The notes: generated by a model not told the origin, from the sequence alone. Shown: positions 14,531 to 22,748, counted from the stretch's first letter. The stretch is 25,131 nucleotides of DNA from an uncultured Collinsella sp. (GCA_902494585.1 CABUUD010000017.1:1-25131); one strand, 5' to 3'. Translations and numbers: made by a program.

Positions 14531-14600
14531 TAAGTTACGGTGAAATAGGGACTGTTTGCGGCTTTAGCTGCATAAACAGTCCCTATTTCACCGCAACTTA
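14531..14600. repeat. Long near-perfect hairpin between convergent genes
   Basis: The arms 14531-14557 and 14574-14600 pair over 27 positions with one mismatch (A14537 against C14594). An inner GCGGC-TTTA-GCTGC hairpin (14558-14571) continues the stem. There is no T-run on either side, so it is not an ordinary terminator. The segment GTGAAATAGGGACTGT is 14/16 identical to the left arm of the palindrome at 14088. Confidence 0.85.
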
Positions 14601-14607
14601 GGGATGG

Positions 14608-15570
14608 CTAGTGGGTGGGGTGCCAGACGCGGAGGGTGCCGCCGAGGACGTCGACCTCGATGCGCGAGGCGACAACGGGCTCGCCGTCGGCCTGGATGGG
14701 GTAGTCGGGCTCCTCAAAGGTGAGTTCGGCATGGCGGCAGCGGCGCATGCGAACCGGTGGCAACTTGGTATGGTGGCCGTCCTTGGCCGAAAGAAACATA
14801 GGCAGGGCAATCGCGCGAGGGACGGGGCCGCATGCGTAGCAGACGTCGAGCATGCCGTCGCAGGGGTCGGCATCGGGGCAGATGCGATAGCCCGAGCCAT
14901 ACGTGGGGCCCAGCTGAATCGCCATGATGATCGCCCTTACGCGCTCGGCGGGCGCCCCGTCAAAGCTGACTGTCATGGGGTAGTTGCGGTAGCGCAGACC
15001 AAACTGCTCCAGACCCGAGAGGGTGTAGAGCGGAGCGCCAGCGAGGCCCGTCTTTTTGCGCAGCTCGGTGGTGCCCAGGCCGATGGCGGCATCGATGCCG
15101 ACCGAAAGCGTTTGGTCGTAGTACTCAACGGTAGCCTCGCCGCTGCCGTTTGCGGGGTTCCATGAGCGAATGCGTCCGATATCCTGGCGCTGCAGCTTGC
15201 AGGTGAGCAGCGCGCCAAAATCCTTGCCGGAGAAATCGTCGATACCGAGGGTCTGGGCAAAATCGTTGCCGGAGCCTACGGGTAGGACGGCAAGGGCGGG
15301 ACGGACCGCCTCATCCTGCTTCATGAGTCCATTGGCAACCTCGTGGATCACGCCGTCGCCGCCAAGGGCGATAACGGTGCGATAGCCCTGAGCCTGCGCG
15401 GCAAGCTCCTTGGCATGTCCCATGCGCTCAGTCAGCACCAGGTCAAACTGGGATGAGCGCGCGGTTATGTCCAAAAAGCGTTGCAGGCGCTCGGCAACTT
15501 CGCGCGCCGCACCAGATTGGGCGGCGGGGTTGGCGATGATGAGCGTGCGACCAAAATCAGTTGCGTGCAT
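14608..15570 (-). CDS. Diacylglycerol kinase-family lipid kinase (YegS/DgkB-like)
   Basis: A 320-residue member of the diacylglycerol kinase catalytic family, which phosphorylates lipids such as diacylglycerol at the inner membrane face. It opens with the RTLIIANPAAQSG strand (8-20), then the nucleotide loop GGDGVIHEVANGL (70-82) and PVGSGNDFAQ (97-106). The C-terminal beta-rich part ends with the conserved IQADGEPV. The family also holds sphingosine-type kinases and proteins of uncertain substrate. The ATG (complement of 15568-15570) has GGGAG 7 bases upstream. The open frame continues much further, but that extension reads the reverse frame of the CLC gene. It follows the CLC gene by 86 bases on the same strand and may be cotranscribed. 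Confidence 0.9.
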   Translation of the reverse strand: MHATDFGRTLIIANPAAQSGAAREVAERLQRFLDITARSSQFDLVLTERMGHAKELAAQAQGYRTVIALGGDGVIHEVANGLMKQDEAVRPALAVLPVGSGNDFAQTLGIDDFSGKDFGALLTCKLQRQDIGRIRSWNPANGSGEATVEYYDQTLSVGIDAAIGLGTTELRKKTGLAGAPLYTLSGLEQFGLRYRNYPMTVSFDGAPAERVRAIIMAIQLGPTYGSGYRICPDADPCDGMLDVCYACGPVPRAIALPMFLSAKDGHHTKLPPVRMRRCRHAELTFEEPDYPIQADGEPVVASRIEVDVLGGTLRVWHPTH

Positions 15571-15656
15571 GGGGCGACTCCCGACGTATGACGTGACGGT
15601 GCGGTCGCGCTCGGGTTGCGTTGTCCCGATTGTGGCTGCACGGCGAATACTTACAT

Positions 15657-17078
15657 CTACTCTATCAGGTCGTTGTGGCGCTCGATAGCATCCGCCACCG
15701 TACCGCCCTCGTCCACAATAAGCGAGCGGCGCTTGGGTGAGATGATGCGCTGGGCGGGGTACACGCCGCGGTGTCCTCCGGTTAGGTAGCTGATAAAGGC
15801 CACGATGACAAAGAACCCGGCGGCCGTGCCGTGGAACAAGTCGATGGCCATCATGCAGGTGGTGATGGGCACGTTGAGGCCGGCGCAGAACACGCCGAGC
15901 ATACCGAGAGCCGCCAGAAAACTGGGGTCGATTCCGACGAGGCAGCCGATCCAGCCACCGAGTGCCGCACCGATGCCAAACAGGGGCGTGACCTCGCCGC
16001 CTTGGAAGCCCGCGCCCAGGGTAAGCGCTGTGACGACCAACTTGATGGCTGCGTCCGCCAGGGTGGTGTTGCCTGCAAATCCGGCGCCGGAAAGCCACGT
16101 GGAAAGGCCGGCGTAGTCCCAGGCGTCGAGGAGGGCATAGGCGGCCAAAACCACGAGTGCGCCGATGAGTGCGCGAACAAGGTAATTGGTGATAAAGCGA
16201 CCGTACAGGCTCGTGACGGTTCGAACCGACCAGGCAAAGAGACGTGCCGTCAGACCGAAGATAATGGCGCTGATAACAACGATGACAACCGTCCGTGGTG
16301 TCATGGTGGGAACGCTGGCGATGACATTCGCTTCGTACTCGGTACCCAGGGCGAGTGATGTAAAGTAGCCGGTAAACGAGGCGACCAGACAGTAGATGCC
16401 CGCGGTGTAGTCGATCTTGCCGATAAAGCACATTTCCATGCCAAAGAACGCGCCGGCAAGGGGTGAACCGAATACGGCGCCAAAAGCGGATGAGATGCCG
16501 GCGAGCATGAGGTCGTGGTGGTCATGCTTTTTGAGGTGGGCGAGGCTCGAGATGTTGCTGGCGATGGTGCCGCCAATCTGCACCGCGGCTCCCTCGCGAC
16601 CGGCCGACCCGCCCGTTAGGTGCGTGAGCGTGGAGCAGACGAAGGTGAGAACGGCCATGCGCATATGGATAAGGCGTGTGCCCAGGGCGGAGTCGATGAC
16701 CAGGTTGTTACCTCGTTTGGCGGCAAGGCCGTGGTTTTTGTACACCCATGCGGTGGCAACGCCCACAACGGGAAGCAACGCGTAAATCCACACGTGGTGC
16801 TCGCGATAATCGGTCGCGATATTCAGCGAGGCCAAAAATGCCCAAGCGGCAACACCCATGGCGAGCGAGACGATGACGACGAGCGCGAGCAGTTTGGCGC
16901 TTGCAAACAGGTTGCGGGCGTTGCGGCGTGTGTCGGCGGCCAAGAGCTGCTCGGAGCGGGTGAGTTGACGCCTGCCGGCCATGATGACGTCGCTAAGGGA
17001 GAAAAAGCCGCCATCGTCGAGCGGCTGGGAATGATCCTGCGCTTCGTTTGCGCTTTCGGGTTTGTTGTTATGAGCCAT
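15657..17078 (-). CDS. CLC-family anion transporter, possibly fluoride/proton type
   Basis: A 473-residue membrane protein of the CLC chloride channel/antiporter family. After a hydrophilic N terminus of about 60 residues come the helices. The selectivity segment GGSAGREGAAVQIGG (156-170) keeps the gating glutamate (Glu162), and GAGFQGGEVTPLFG (355-368) is the second ion-binding loop. The classic GSGIP loop with the central chloride-binding serine is not present. The equivalent region reads KRGNNLVID. This pattern resembles the CLC-F fluoride exporters, but GREGA in place of their usual GREGT leaves doubt. No fluoride riboswitch is visible upstream. The ATG (complement of 17076-17078) is chosen because AGAGGA lies 5-6 bases upstream. 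It is divergent from moeA. Confidence 0.88.
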   Translation of the reverse strand: MAHNNKPESANEAQDHSQPLDDGGFFSLSDVIMAGRRQLTRSEQLLAADTRRNARNLFASAKLLALVVIVSLAMGVAAWAFLASLNIATDYREHHVWIYALLPVVGVATAWVYKNHGLAAKRGNNLVIDSALGTRLIHMRMAVLTFVCSTLTHLTGGSAGREGAAVQIGGTIASNISSLAHLKKHDHHDLMLAGISSAFGAVFGSPLAGAFFGMEMCFIGKIDYTAGIYCLVASFTGYFTSLALGTEYEANVIASVPTMTPRTVVIVVISAIIFGLTARLFAWSVRTVTSLYGRFITNYLVRALIGALVVLAAYALLDAWDYAGLSTWLSGAGFAGNTTLADAAIKLVVTALTLGAGFQGGEVTPLFGIGAALGGWIGCLVGIDPSFLAALGMLGVFCAGLNVPITTCMMAIDLFHGTAAGFFVIVAFISYLTGGHRGVYPAQRIISPKRRSLIVDEGGTVADAIERHNDLIE

Positions 17079-17224
17079 ATATTCCTCTTTTAGGTTGCAA
17101 CGCAAGCATTATAAAACGCGGCAAGCGCGACGAGCCGGTGGGTTGGTTTCCATTCTGTTTCGCGGCTTGCGGCCGACAGGTGTATTTGCGGGTACAGGCC
17201 AAATCGCGGTCGCGCGTCGGGGAT

Positions 17225-17269
17225 TATACTGAGACAAGCATAAAGAATCGGCGCTCCTGTTGTGCGCCG
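17225..17269 (+). promoter_or_regulatory. Putative moeA promoter and leader hairpin
   Basis: TATACT (17225-17230) is a good -10 with no matching -35 at 16-18 bases. The leader then contains CGGCGC (17249-17254) paired with GCGCCG (17264-17269). I do not recognise a molybdenum-cofactor riboswitch here. Confidence 0.35.
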
Positions 17270-17287
17270 TGGCATTAAGAGGTGCAT

Positions 17288-18550
17288 ATGGCAGAGAAAC
17301 TCATTCCGCTGGAGGACGCGCAGTCGATTGTTCTGTTGCACGTTGCTCCGACCAATCTCGTAGAGATTCCCGTGTGGCAGGCGGCTGGTTTTCCCTTGGC
17401 CGAGGATGCTGTGGCCGATATCGACATTTCGCCGTTTGCCAACAGCGCTATGGACGGATATGCCGTGCGCTCGGCGGATTTGGCGCAGGCGTCTGGTGAG
17501 ACGCCTGTGACGCTCGACGTTATCGGACACGAGGCTGCGGGCCATGTGTTTGAGGGTGCTCTTGGCCCGGGCGAGACGGTCCGCATTATGACAGGCGCGC
17601 CGGTGCCCGAGGGTGCCGACGCCGTAGTGAAATACGAGATCGTCGAGGTGCTTGACGGCGATGGCAACGAGGGCTCGCGCGTCCGCTTCTCGGCGCCGGC
17701 CAAGGTGGGGGAGAACGTTCGCTCTGCCGCCGAGGAGGCCCATGCCGGCGATGTTGTGATACACGCCGGCGAGGTCGTGGCTCCGGCGGGCGCGGGCCTG
17801 CTGGCAAGCGCCGGTTACGCGAGCGTGAAGGTGCACGCTGCCCCACGTGTGGGCATCATCTCGCTGGGCACGGAATTGGTCGCACCGAGTAAAGTACCGG
17901 CGCGCGGTCAGATTCGCGATTCCAACTCCTCGGCGTTGATGGCCGAAGCACTCGATGCAGGAGCCGAGCCCGTGTTCTACGGCATTGCGTCTGATGATGA
18001 GCAGGCGATTGCCGAGCTCGTGCATCGCGCGGTGCAAGAGTGCGATTTTGTCATTACGAGCGGAGGCGCCTCGGCGGGCGATTACGACTATGTGACGGCA
18101 CTCGTCCGGCGCGAGGGCGAGGTGCTGTTCGATCGCATCTCGATGCGTCCGGGCAAGGCCATCACGTTTGGCTTGCTCGGGGGTAAGCCCTACCTGGGGC
18201 TTTCAGGCAATCCGGCTGCGGCGTATGTGGGCTTTGAGATGCTCGCCCGTCCGGCGATTCGCAAGATGCGCGGCTTTGCCGAGGGTCCGCGTCCCGTGCA
18301 GCAGGCGACGCTCACACACGGTGTGAAAAAGCGCCAGGACCGACGCTTCTTCGATCGCGCCACGGTTTTGCGCGACCCCGAGACCGGTGAGCTGATGGTG
18401 ACCGAGGCCAAGACGCAGAATTCGGCGCTGCTCGGCACGATGCAGCGGGCCAACTGCCTGCTGCGTATTGACGAAGGACCGTGCGAGCTCAAGGCGGGAG
18501 ATGTCGTGGACGTTGTTCGCGTCGACCTGCCCGAGGGCACCGTGTTGTAG
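17288..18550 (+). CDS. moeA: Molybdopterin molybdenumtransferase
   Basis: Inserts molybdate into adenylylated molybdopterin to complete the cofactor. The 420-residue length is normal. Motifs include DISPFANSAMDGYAVR (46-61), GETVRIMTGAPVPEGAD (95-111), GTELV (194-198) and the nucleotide/MPT-binding loop ITSGGASAGDYD (256-267). GLSGNPAAAYVGFE follows before the C-terminal beta domain. The ATG at 17288 has AAGAGG ending 5 bases upstream; an in-frame GTG at 17282 overlaps that site. It is the first gene of a molybdenum block. The mog/moaB-type gene starts 11 bases after its stop, so these two are an operon. Confidence 0.95.
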   Translation: MAEKLIPLEDAQSIVLLHVAPTNLVEIPVWQAAGFPLAEDAVADIDISPFANSAMDGYAVRSADLAQASGETPVTLDVIGHEAAGHVFEGALGPGETVRIMTGAPVPEGADAVVKYEIVEVLDGDGNEGSRVRFSAPAKVGENVRSAAEEAHAGDVVIHAGEVVAPAGAGLLASAGYASVKVHAAPRVGIISLGTELVAPSKVPARGQIRDSNSSALMAEALDAGAEPVFYGIASDDEQAIAELVHRAVQECDFVITSGGASAGDYDYVTALVRREGEVLFDRISMRPGKAITFGLLGGKPYLGLSGNPAAAYVGFEMLARPAIRKMRGFAEGPRPVQQATLTHGVKKRQDRRFFDRATVLRDPETGELMVTEAKTQNSALLGTMQRANCLLRIDEGPCELKAGDVVDVVRVDLPEGTVL

Positions 18551-18560
18551 GAGGAATGCT

Positions 18561-19040
18561 GTGGAGTTGAAGATATCGATTGTGACGTGCTCGGATACGC
18601 GTGATCTTGCCCAGGACGAGGCTGGAGCCGCACTCGAGGAACTTATCGAGGCACAGGGCTGGACGGTCGCCTCACATGTGGTCGTGCGCGATGACGTCAG
18701 CGAGATTGGTGATGCCATTGTGGAAGCCGCCGATGAGTGCCACGCCAATGTCGTGCTCACCTGCGGCGGCACGGGGCTTTCGATGCGCGATGTGACGCCC
18801 GAGGCGACGCGTGCCGTCTGCGACCGCGATGTGCCGGGTATTGCAGAGGCGATTCGCGCGTACTCCATGACCAAGACGCGCCGCGCCATGCTCTCGCGCG
18901 CTATTTGCATGCAACGAGGTCATACACTTGTCGTAAACTTTCCCGGTTCTACGAAGGCCGCCCGCGAAAGCTGGGAGGCCATAGCAGACCAGCTGGAGCA
19001 TGCGGCTCAGATGACAGTGGGCGGCGGACATACCAACTAA
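18561..19040 (+). CDS. MogA/MoaB-family molybdopterin adenylyltransferase-like protein
   Basis: Probably adenylates molybdopterin before MoeA adds molybdenum. The 159-residue protein has the MoCF-binding fold: ISIVTCSDTR at the start, the TCGGTGLSMRDVTPEAT loop (67-83), where the conserved Asp77 and Glu81 help bind the cofactor, and VNFPGSTKAA near the end. MogA and MoaB cannot be safely separated from sequence alone. The start is GTG at 18561, with GGAGGA formed by the end of moeA (18549-18555) 6 bases upstream. It lies 10 bases after the moeA stop, clearly cotranscribed. A hairpin terminator follows. Confidence 0.9.
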   Translation: MELKISIVTCSDTRDLAQDEAGAALEELIEAQGWTVASHVVVRDDVSEIGDAIVEAADECHANVVLTCGGTGLSMRDVTPEATRAVCDRDVPGIAEAIRAYSMTKTRRAMLSRAICMQRGHTLVVNFPGSTKAARESWEAIADQLEHAAQMTVGGGHTN

Positions 19041-19053
19041 GCGGTTTACCTGC

Positions 19054-19090
19054 GGCGGGGCGACCTGAACGGCTGCTCCGCCTTTGTTTT
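19054..19090 (+). terminator. Probable terminator of the moeA-mog operon
   Basis: GGCGGGG (19054-19060) pairs with CTCCGCC (19076-19082, one G-U pair) around a 15-base loop, followed by TTTGTTTT. Confidence 0.6.
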
Positions 19091-19130
19091 CCACCGAAGC
19101 GACGCCGAGGTGCACGCTAACTCGAAACTA

Positions 19131-19183
19131 TATTCTCTGACGAGAATAATTTCTCACTATCATTATTCGCGCGAAAGTATAAT
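19131..19183 (+). promoter_or_regulatory. modA promoter region with alternating TTCTC/GAGAA operator-like half-sites
   Basis: A consensus -10, TATAAT, is at 19178-19183 with no good -35, suggesting an activator or a heavily regulated promoter. Just upstream are TTCTC (19133-19137), GAGAA (19142-19146) and TTCTC (19151-19155), each 9 bases apart. The first pair is part of a perfect 7+7 palindrome, TATTCTC-TGAC-GAGAATA. GAATAAT (19144-19150) also mirrors ATTATTC (19162-19168). A molybdate-sensing regulator is the natural guess from context. Confidence 0.5.
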
Positions 19184-19243
19184 CTGATTGCAGATTAAAG
19201 CCCGCGGTGGGGTACCCGGGCACAAGGTCCGAAAGGGTTGAAC

Positions 19244-20116
19244 ATGTTCGATATGGTTTCTCGCCGCGGTTTTCTCTCGCTTTCTGCTGCCGCTGCCGCC
19301 GGCCTTGGCCTTGCCGGCTGCTCCGGTAACAAGACGTCTGAGCCGGCCGGCCCCGATGCCGGTTCTGCTAAGGCATCTTCCAAGAAAGCTGTCGAGCTGC
19401 AGGTCTTTGCCGCCAACTCGCTCGAGAAGGCTCTGCCCGAGGTTCAGGAGCTTTACACTGAGCAGACCGGCACCACGTTTGCCGACACGCAGTTTAAGGC
19501 GTCCGGTGACCTTGTCGAGCAGGTGCGCGCCGGTGCCACGGTTGACGTGCTCATCACCGCTTCCAAGGGCACCATGGATGACGCTGCGACCGCTGAGCTC
19601 GTCGACGCCGACACACGTGAGGACATGTTCGTCAACGACCTCGTGATCATTCGCGCCGAGGGTTCCGACACCAAGGTCGAGGCCATCGCGGACGTTGCGA
19701 ACCTGGACGGCAAGATCGCCATCGGCGATGCCAAGACCGTCCCCGCCGGCAAGTACGCCAACCAGGCCCTGGCCTCCGTGGGCCTCTACACCGGCACCGA
19801 GGGCGACGACGGCGAGTATACTCCCGAGATCGCCGACAAGGTCGCGCTGGCCGATAAAGTGGGCACCGCAGCTGCCTATGTGTCCACAGGCGACTGCGTG
19901 GCCGGTTTTGTCTACAGCTCCGACATCTTCCGCTACGACGGCATCGAGGAGGCCTTCGTGTGCCCCGAGGATTCGCACAAGCCCATCGTGTACCCGGGTG
20001 CCGTTGCCGAGAGCTCCGAGCATGCCGACGAAGCCAAGGCGTTCATCGACTTTTGCCTGTCCAACAAGAAGGCCCAGAAGATTTGGGCCAAGTACGGCTT
20101 TGAGCTTTCCGAGTAG
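19244..20116 (+). CDS. modA: Molybdate ABC transporter substrate-binding lipoprotein
   Basis: Captures molybdate (or tungstate) outside the membrane and passes it to ModB. The 290-residue precursor starts with a twin-arginine-like signal, SRRGFL at 6-11, a hydrophobic stretch and the lipobox LAGC with Cys26 as the lipid-anchored residue. This implies Tat export of a lipoprotein. The mature part has ModA features: LQVFAANSLEKALPEVQELY at the start, FKASGDLVEQ, ADVLITAS-like VDVLITASKG, and GFVYSSD late in the second lobe. The ATG at 19244 has GAAAGGG (19231-19237) 6 bases upstream; a TTG at 19238 abuts that site. It heads modABC and has its own promoter region. Confidence 0.93.
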   Translation: MFDMVSRRGFLSLSAAAAAGLGLAGCSGNKTSEPAGPDAGSAKASSKKAVELQVFAANSLEKALPEVQELYTEQTGTTFADTQFKASGDLVEQVRAGATVDVLITASKGTMDDAATAELVDADTREDMFVNDLVIIRAEGSDTKVEAIADVANLDGKIAIGDAKTVPAGKYANQALASVGLYTGTEGDDGEYTPEIADKVALADKVGTAAAYVSTGDCVAGFVYSSDIFRYDGIEEAFVCPEDSHKPIVYPGAVAESSEHADEAKAFIDFCLSNKKAQKIWAKYGFELSE

Positions 20117-20184
20117 TGCGGCTTGGCGCGATAATTCCATCGTTTTGTGTTTCACTCCGTCCTTGTATTCTCTTGGAGCTTTTC

Positions 20185-21627
20185 GTGCTTAATAGATTCC
20201 GCATGCTTGTCGCCTGTGCTTTGACCTTCGCGCTTTGCTGGGTGCCAGGATTTGCGTTTGCTGGAGACGCTGAGGACGGGGCCCAGGTTGCTGCGACCGC
20301 TCATGGGCTTTCCTATGGGATCGAGGGTTTTGAGCGGTTGGCCAAGGGGACCGCTCGTGCCATGGAGGGCCAGCCTGAGGGCTACCGGTTTCCCGTTGAC
20401 GAGGACGTGGACCTTGTAGTGGCGCCTGCTGTCGATCGCGTTGTGGTGTGGATATCGCCCAAGGCGGTCGAGAAGTATGGATTGGATCTGCAGGACAACG
20501 AGTGCGTATCGGGTCTCAAGGCCCTCGTCTGCAAGCTCGACAGCGCAAACTGCATGGGAGGTGCGCAGCTGGGGGACGTGGATCTTCCTTGGTATGTCAC
20601 GGCGGAAACAACGTTTGATGCCGGTGGGTATACCTATGGCTTTGACGAGCGCGGTGCGGATGGGGACCGCTATGTGGTGATTGCATCAGCCTCGGGTGAT
20701 GCCAAGGGCGGTGCGCGTTGGCTTGATAGCGCTCAAATGGTAGAGGCATCGTCTGTCGTGTTGCGGGATGAGCGGGGGCCCTTGACCTCTCTGACTTCCT
20801 TTTTGGGCGGTATCGACTATCGCCCGTTTTGGGTGTCCATAAAAACGAGCGGCCTTGCCCTGCTGATCTCCTTTGCGCTGGGCCTGTTTGCCGCGTGGAA
20901 GACCATGGGTACCTCGAGTCGCATCAAGGGCCTGCTCGACTCGGTCTTTACCATCCCTATGGTGTTGCCGCCTACGGTGTGCGGCTTTCTGCTCCTCATG
21001 CTGTTTGGCCGCTCGACCGGGGTGGGCCAGTGGCTCATCGCGCACGGTATCTCGATCGTCTTTACCTGGCCCGCGGCGGTGATCTCTGCCGTAGTGGTGT
21101 CGTTCCCGCTCGTCTACCGTACGGCGCTCGGCGCCTTTGAAAGCCTCGACACGCAGATGCTCGACGTCGCGCGAACCCTGGGCTGGTCCGAGCGTCGCAT
21201 CTTTACCAAGCTCATGATGCCGCTTGGCTGGCCCTCCATCGCCGCCGGCACGGTGCTCGCCTTTGCCCGCGCGATGGGCGAGTTTGGCTGCACGCTGTTC
21301 TTTGCGGGCAACTACGCCGGCATTACGCAGACCATTCCCATTGCCATCTACTTTGAGTGGATGGGCGGTAACACGTCGGTGGCCCTCTTTTGGGTCGTCG
21401 TTGTGATCGTGTTTAGTTTCCTAGTCATCCTGTTCATCAACATGTACACCGCTCATTCGCAAAAGTATCGCGAGCGGGGCCTTTCCCGTGCGGAGCGCAA
21501 GCAGGCCAAAGAGTTTGCCGGACAGGGCGATTCGCTCGACCCGGCGGGCGGCGATGCCTTGCGTATCGATCGCGAGGCGGTGGCTGAGCTCATGCGCGAT
21601 GACGCGGTCACGAAGGGAGGTCGATAG
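20185..21627 (+). CDS. modB: Molybdate ABC transporter permease with large N-terminal extracytoplasmic domain
   Basis: The permease part (about 213-430) matches ModB: LPPTVCGFLLLMLFG (261-275) and the cytoplasmic EAA loop near 326-355 with ARTLGWSERRIFTK, which docks the ATPase. The protein is 480 residues, about twice the usual 220-230. Ahead of the permease is a signal peptide (residues 1-26, AFA cleavage site) and about 185 residues of extracytoplasmic domain I do not recognise, with cysteines at about 107, 116 and 123. A basic/acidic tail of about 50 residues follows the last helix. The GTG at 20185 is chosen because GGAG lies 6 bases upstream and it yields a clean signal peptide; the frame is open back to 20116. 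modC starts 3 bases after its stop. Confidence 0.88.
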   Translation: MLNRFRMLVACALTFALCWVPGFAFAGDAEDGAQVAATAHGLSYGIEGFERLAKGTARAMEGQPEGYRFPVDEDVDLVVAPAVDRVVVWISPKAVEKYGLDLQDNECVSGLKALVCKLDSANCMGGAQLGDVDLPWYVTAETTFDAGGYTYGFDERGADGDRYVVIASASGDAKGGARWLDSAQMVEASSVVLRDERGPLTSLTSFLGGIDYRPFWVSIKTSGLALLISFALGLFAAWKTMGTSSRIKGLLDSVFTIPMVLPPTVCGFLLLMLFGRSTGVGQWLIAHGISIVFTWPAAVISAVVVSFPLVYRTALGAFESLDTQMLDVARTLGWSERRIFTKLMMPLGWPSIAAGTVLAFARAMGEFGCTLFFAGNYAGITQTIPIAIYFEWMGGNTSVALFWVVVVIVFSFLVILFINMYTAHSQKYRERGLSRAERKQAKEFAGQGDSLDPAGGDALRIDREAVAELMRDDAVTKGGR

Positions 21628-21630
21628 GCC

Positions 21631-22701
21631 ATGTCGCTCGTTCTGGATATCAAAAAGCGCTATCCGGGGTTCACCCTCGACATCCAACTCGAAGCCGGCG
21701 AGGAGCGCGTGGCCCTGCTTGGTGCCTCGGGCTGCGGCAAGAGCTGCACGCTGCGCTGCATTGCCGGTGTGGAGACTCCCGACGAGGGCAAGATCGTTGT
21801 CAACGGCGTGACCTTTTTTGACTCGGAGGCGGGCATCAACCTGTCACCCCAGGAGCGAAAATGCGCCCTGTTGTTCCAAAACTATCAGCTGTTCCCCAAC
21901 ATGACGGTGGCCGACAACGTGTGCGCCGGCGTAAAGGATGCGGGCGACGCCGCGGCGCGTAAAAAACTTGCCGAGCGCTACCTGGGCATTTTTGGCCTGG
22001 CCGACTTTGCCGACCGCTATCCCGCGCGACTCTCGGGCGGCCAGCAGCAGCGTGTGGCCCTTGCTCGCATGGTGGCGGCGCACCCGGGCATCTTTATGTT
22101 CGACGAGCCCATGAGCGCACTCGATTCCTATCTTAAGAGCGCCCTCGAACAGAACATGCTCGACCTGTTCGATGTATGCAACCGCACCGTGCTCTACGTG
22201 AGCCACGACATCGACGAAGCGTGCCGCCTGTGCCAGCGCATTTGCGTGATGCATAACGGACATGTCGAGGAGATCGGCTCCGTCGAGGACGTGGTTCGCC
22301 GCCCGCAGACGCTGGCGGCACTGCGCCTGACGGGCTGCAAGAACACAAGCCGCGCGCGCAAGATTGGGCCCCAGGAGATCGAGGCCCTCGATTGGGGCAT
22401 GACCTTTAATGTGGGTCGCGAGGTTCCCGATAATGTGGCGTACCTGGGTATTCGCGCAAGCTACTTCCATGTTGACAATCGCGCGGAGCGGGGCCGTAAC
22501 AGCTACGATTTGCACGTGGCCCGTGTGAGCGATTCACGCTTTGAGCGCCTGGTGCTGCTGGACGTGCCGCGTGCTGATGCGCCCACGCGTCTGCAGTGGA
22601 AGGTCAACAAGGTGGGCATGCCTGTCGACGAGCTGCCGCAGGCAGGCGAGACACTGCGCATGCACTTCGATGCGAGTAAGATCCATTTGGTTTGTCGATA
22701 G
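21631..22701 (+). CDS. modC: Molybdate ABC transporter ATP-binding protein
   Basis: The 356-residue ATPase drives molybdate import. It has Walker A GASGCGKS (31-38), the Q-loop LFQNYQLFPNMTV (81-93), signature LSGGQQQR (134-141), Walker B IFMFDEP (154-160) and the switch histidine in SHDIDEA (191-197). The region from about 230 on replaces the usual C-terminal regulatory (MOP/TOBE) domain. Its sequence is only loosely similar to that domain, so molybdate sensing here is uncertain. The ATG at 21631 is 3 bases after the modB stop, and AGGGAGG within the modB end serves as ribosome site. It is the last gene of modABC; a terminator hairpin follows. Confidence 0.93.
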   Translation: MSLVLDIKKRYPGFTLDIQLEAGEERVALLGASGCGKSCTLRCIAGVETPDEGKIVVNGVTFFDSEAGINLSPQERKCALLFQNYQLFPNMTVADNVCAGVKDAGDAAARKKLAERYLGIFGLADFADRYPARLSGGQQQRVALARMVAAHPGIFMFDEPMSALDSYLKSALEQNMLDLFDVCNRTVLYVSHDIDEACRLCQRICVMHNGHVEEIGSVEDVVRRPQTLAALRLTGCKNTSRARKIGPQEIEALDWGMTFNVGREVPDNVAYLGIRASYFHVDNRAERGRNSYDLHVARVSDSRFERLVLLDVPRADAPTRLQWKVNKVGMPVDELPQAGETLRMHFDASKIHLVCR

Positions 22702-22712
22702 CGCCGGGTAAT

Positions 22713-22748
22713 GCCGTCGGGGATATAAGCCTCGGCGGCTTTGTCTTG
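22713..22748 (+). terminator. Intrinsic terminator of modABC
   Basis: GCCGTCGGGG (22713-22722) pairs with CCTCGGCGGC (22730-22739), two G-U pairs, 7-base loop, followed by TTTGTCTTG. Confidence 0.75.

Noticed and set aside
14608..16431. A 607-residue minus-strand frame that would fuse about 285 residues to the lipid kinase
   Set aside because: The extra N-terminal part is the out-of-frame shadow of the CLC gene on the same strand. The kinase has its own ATG and ribosome site at 15570.
17079..17287. Fluoride riboswitch for the CLC gene or molybdenum-cofactor riboswitch for moeA
   Set aside because: Neither consensus could be found on either strand; only a simple 6-bp hairpin lies before moeA.
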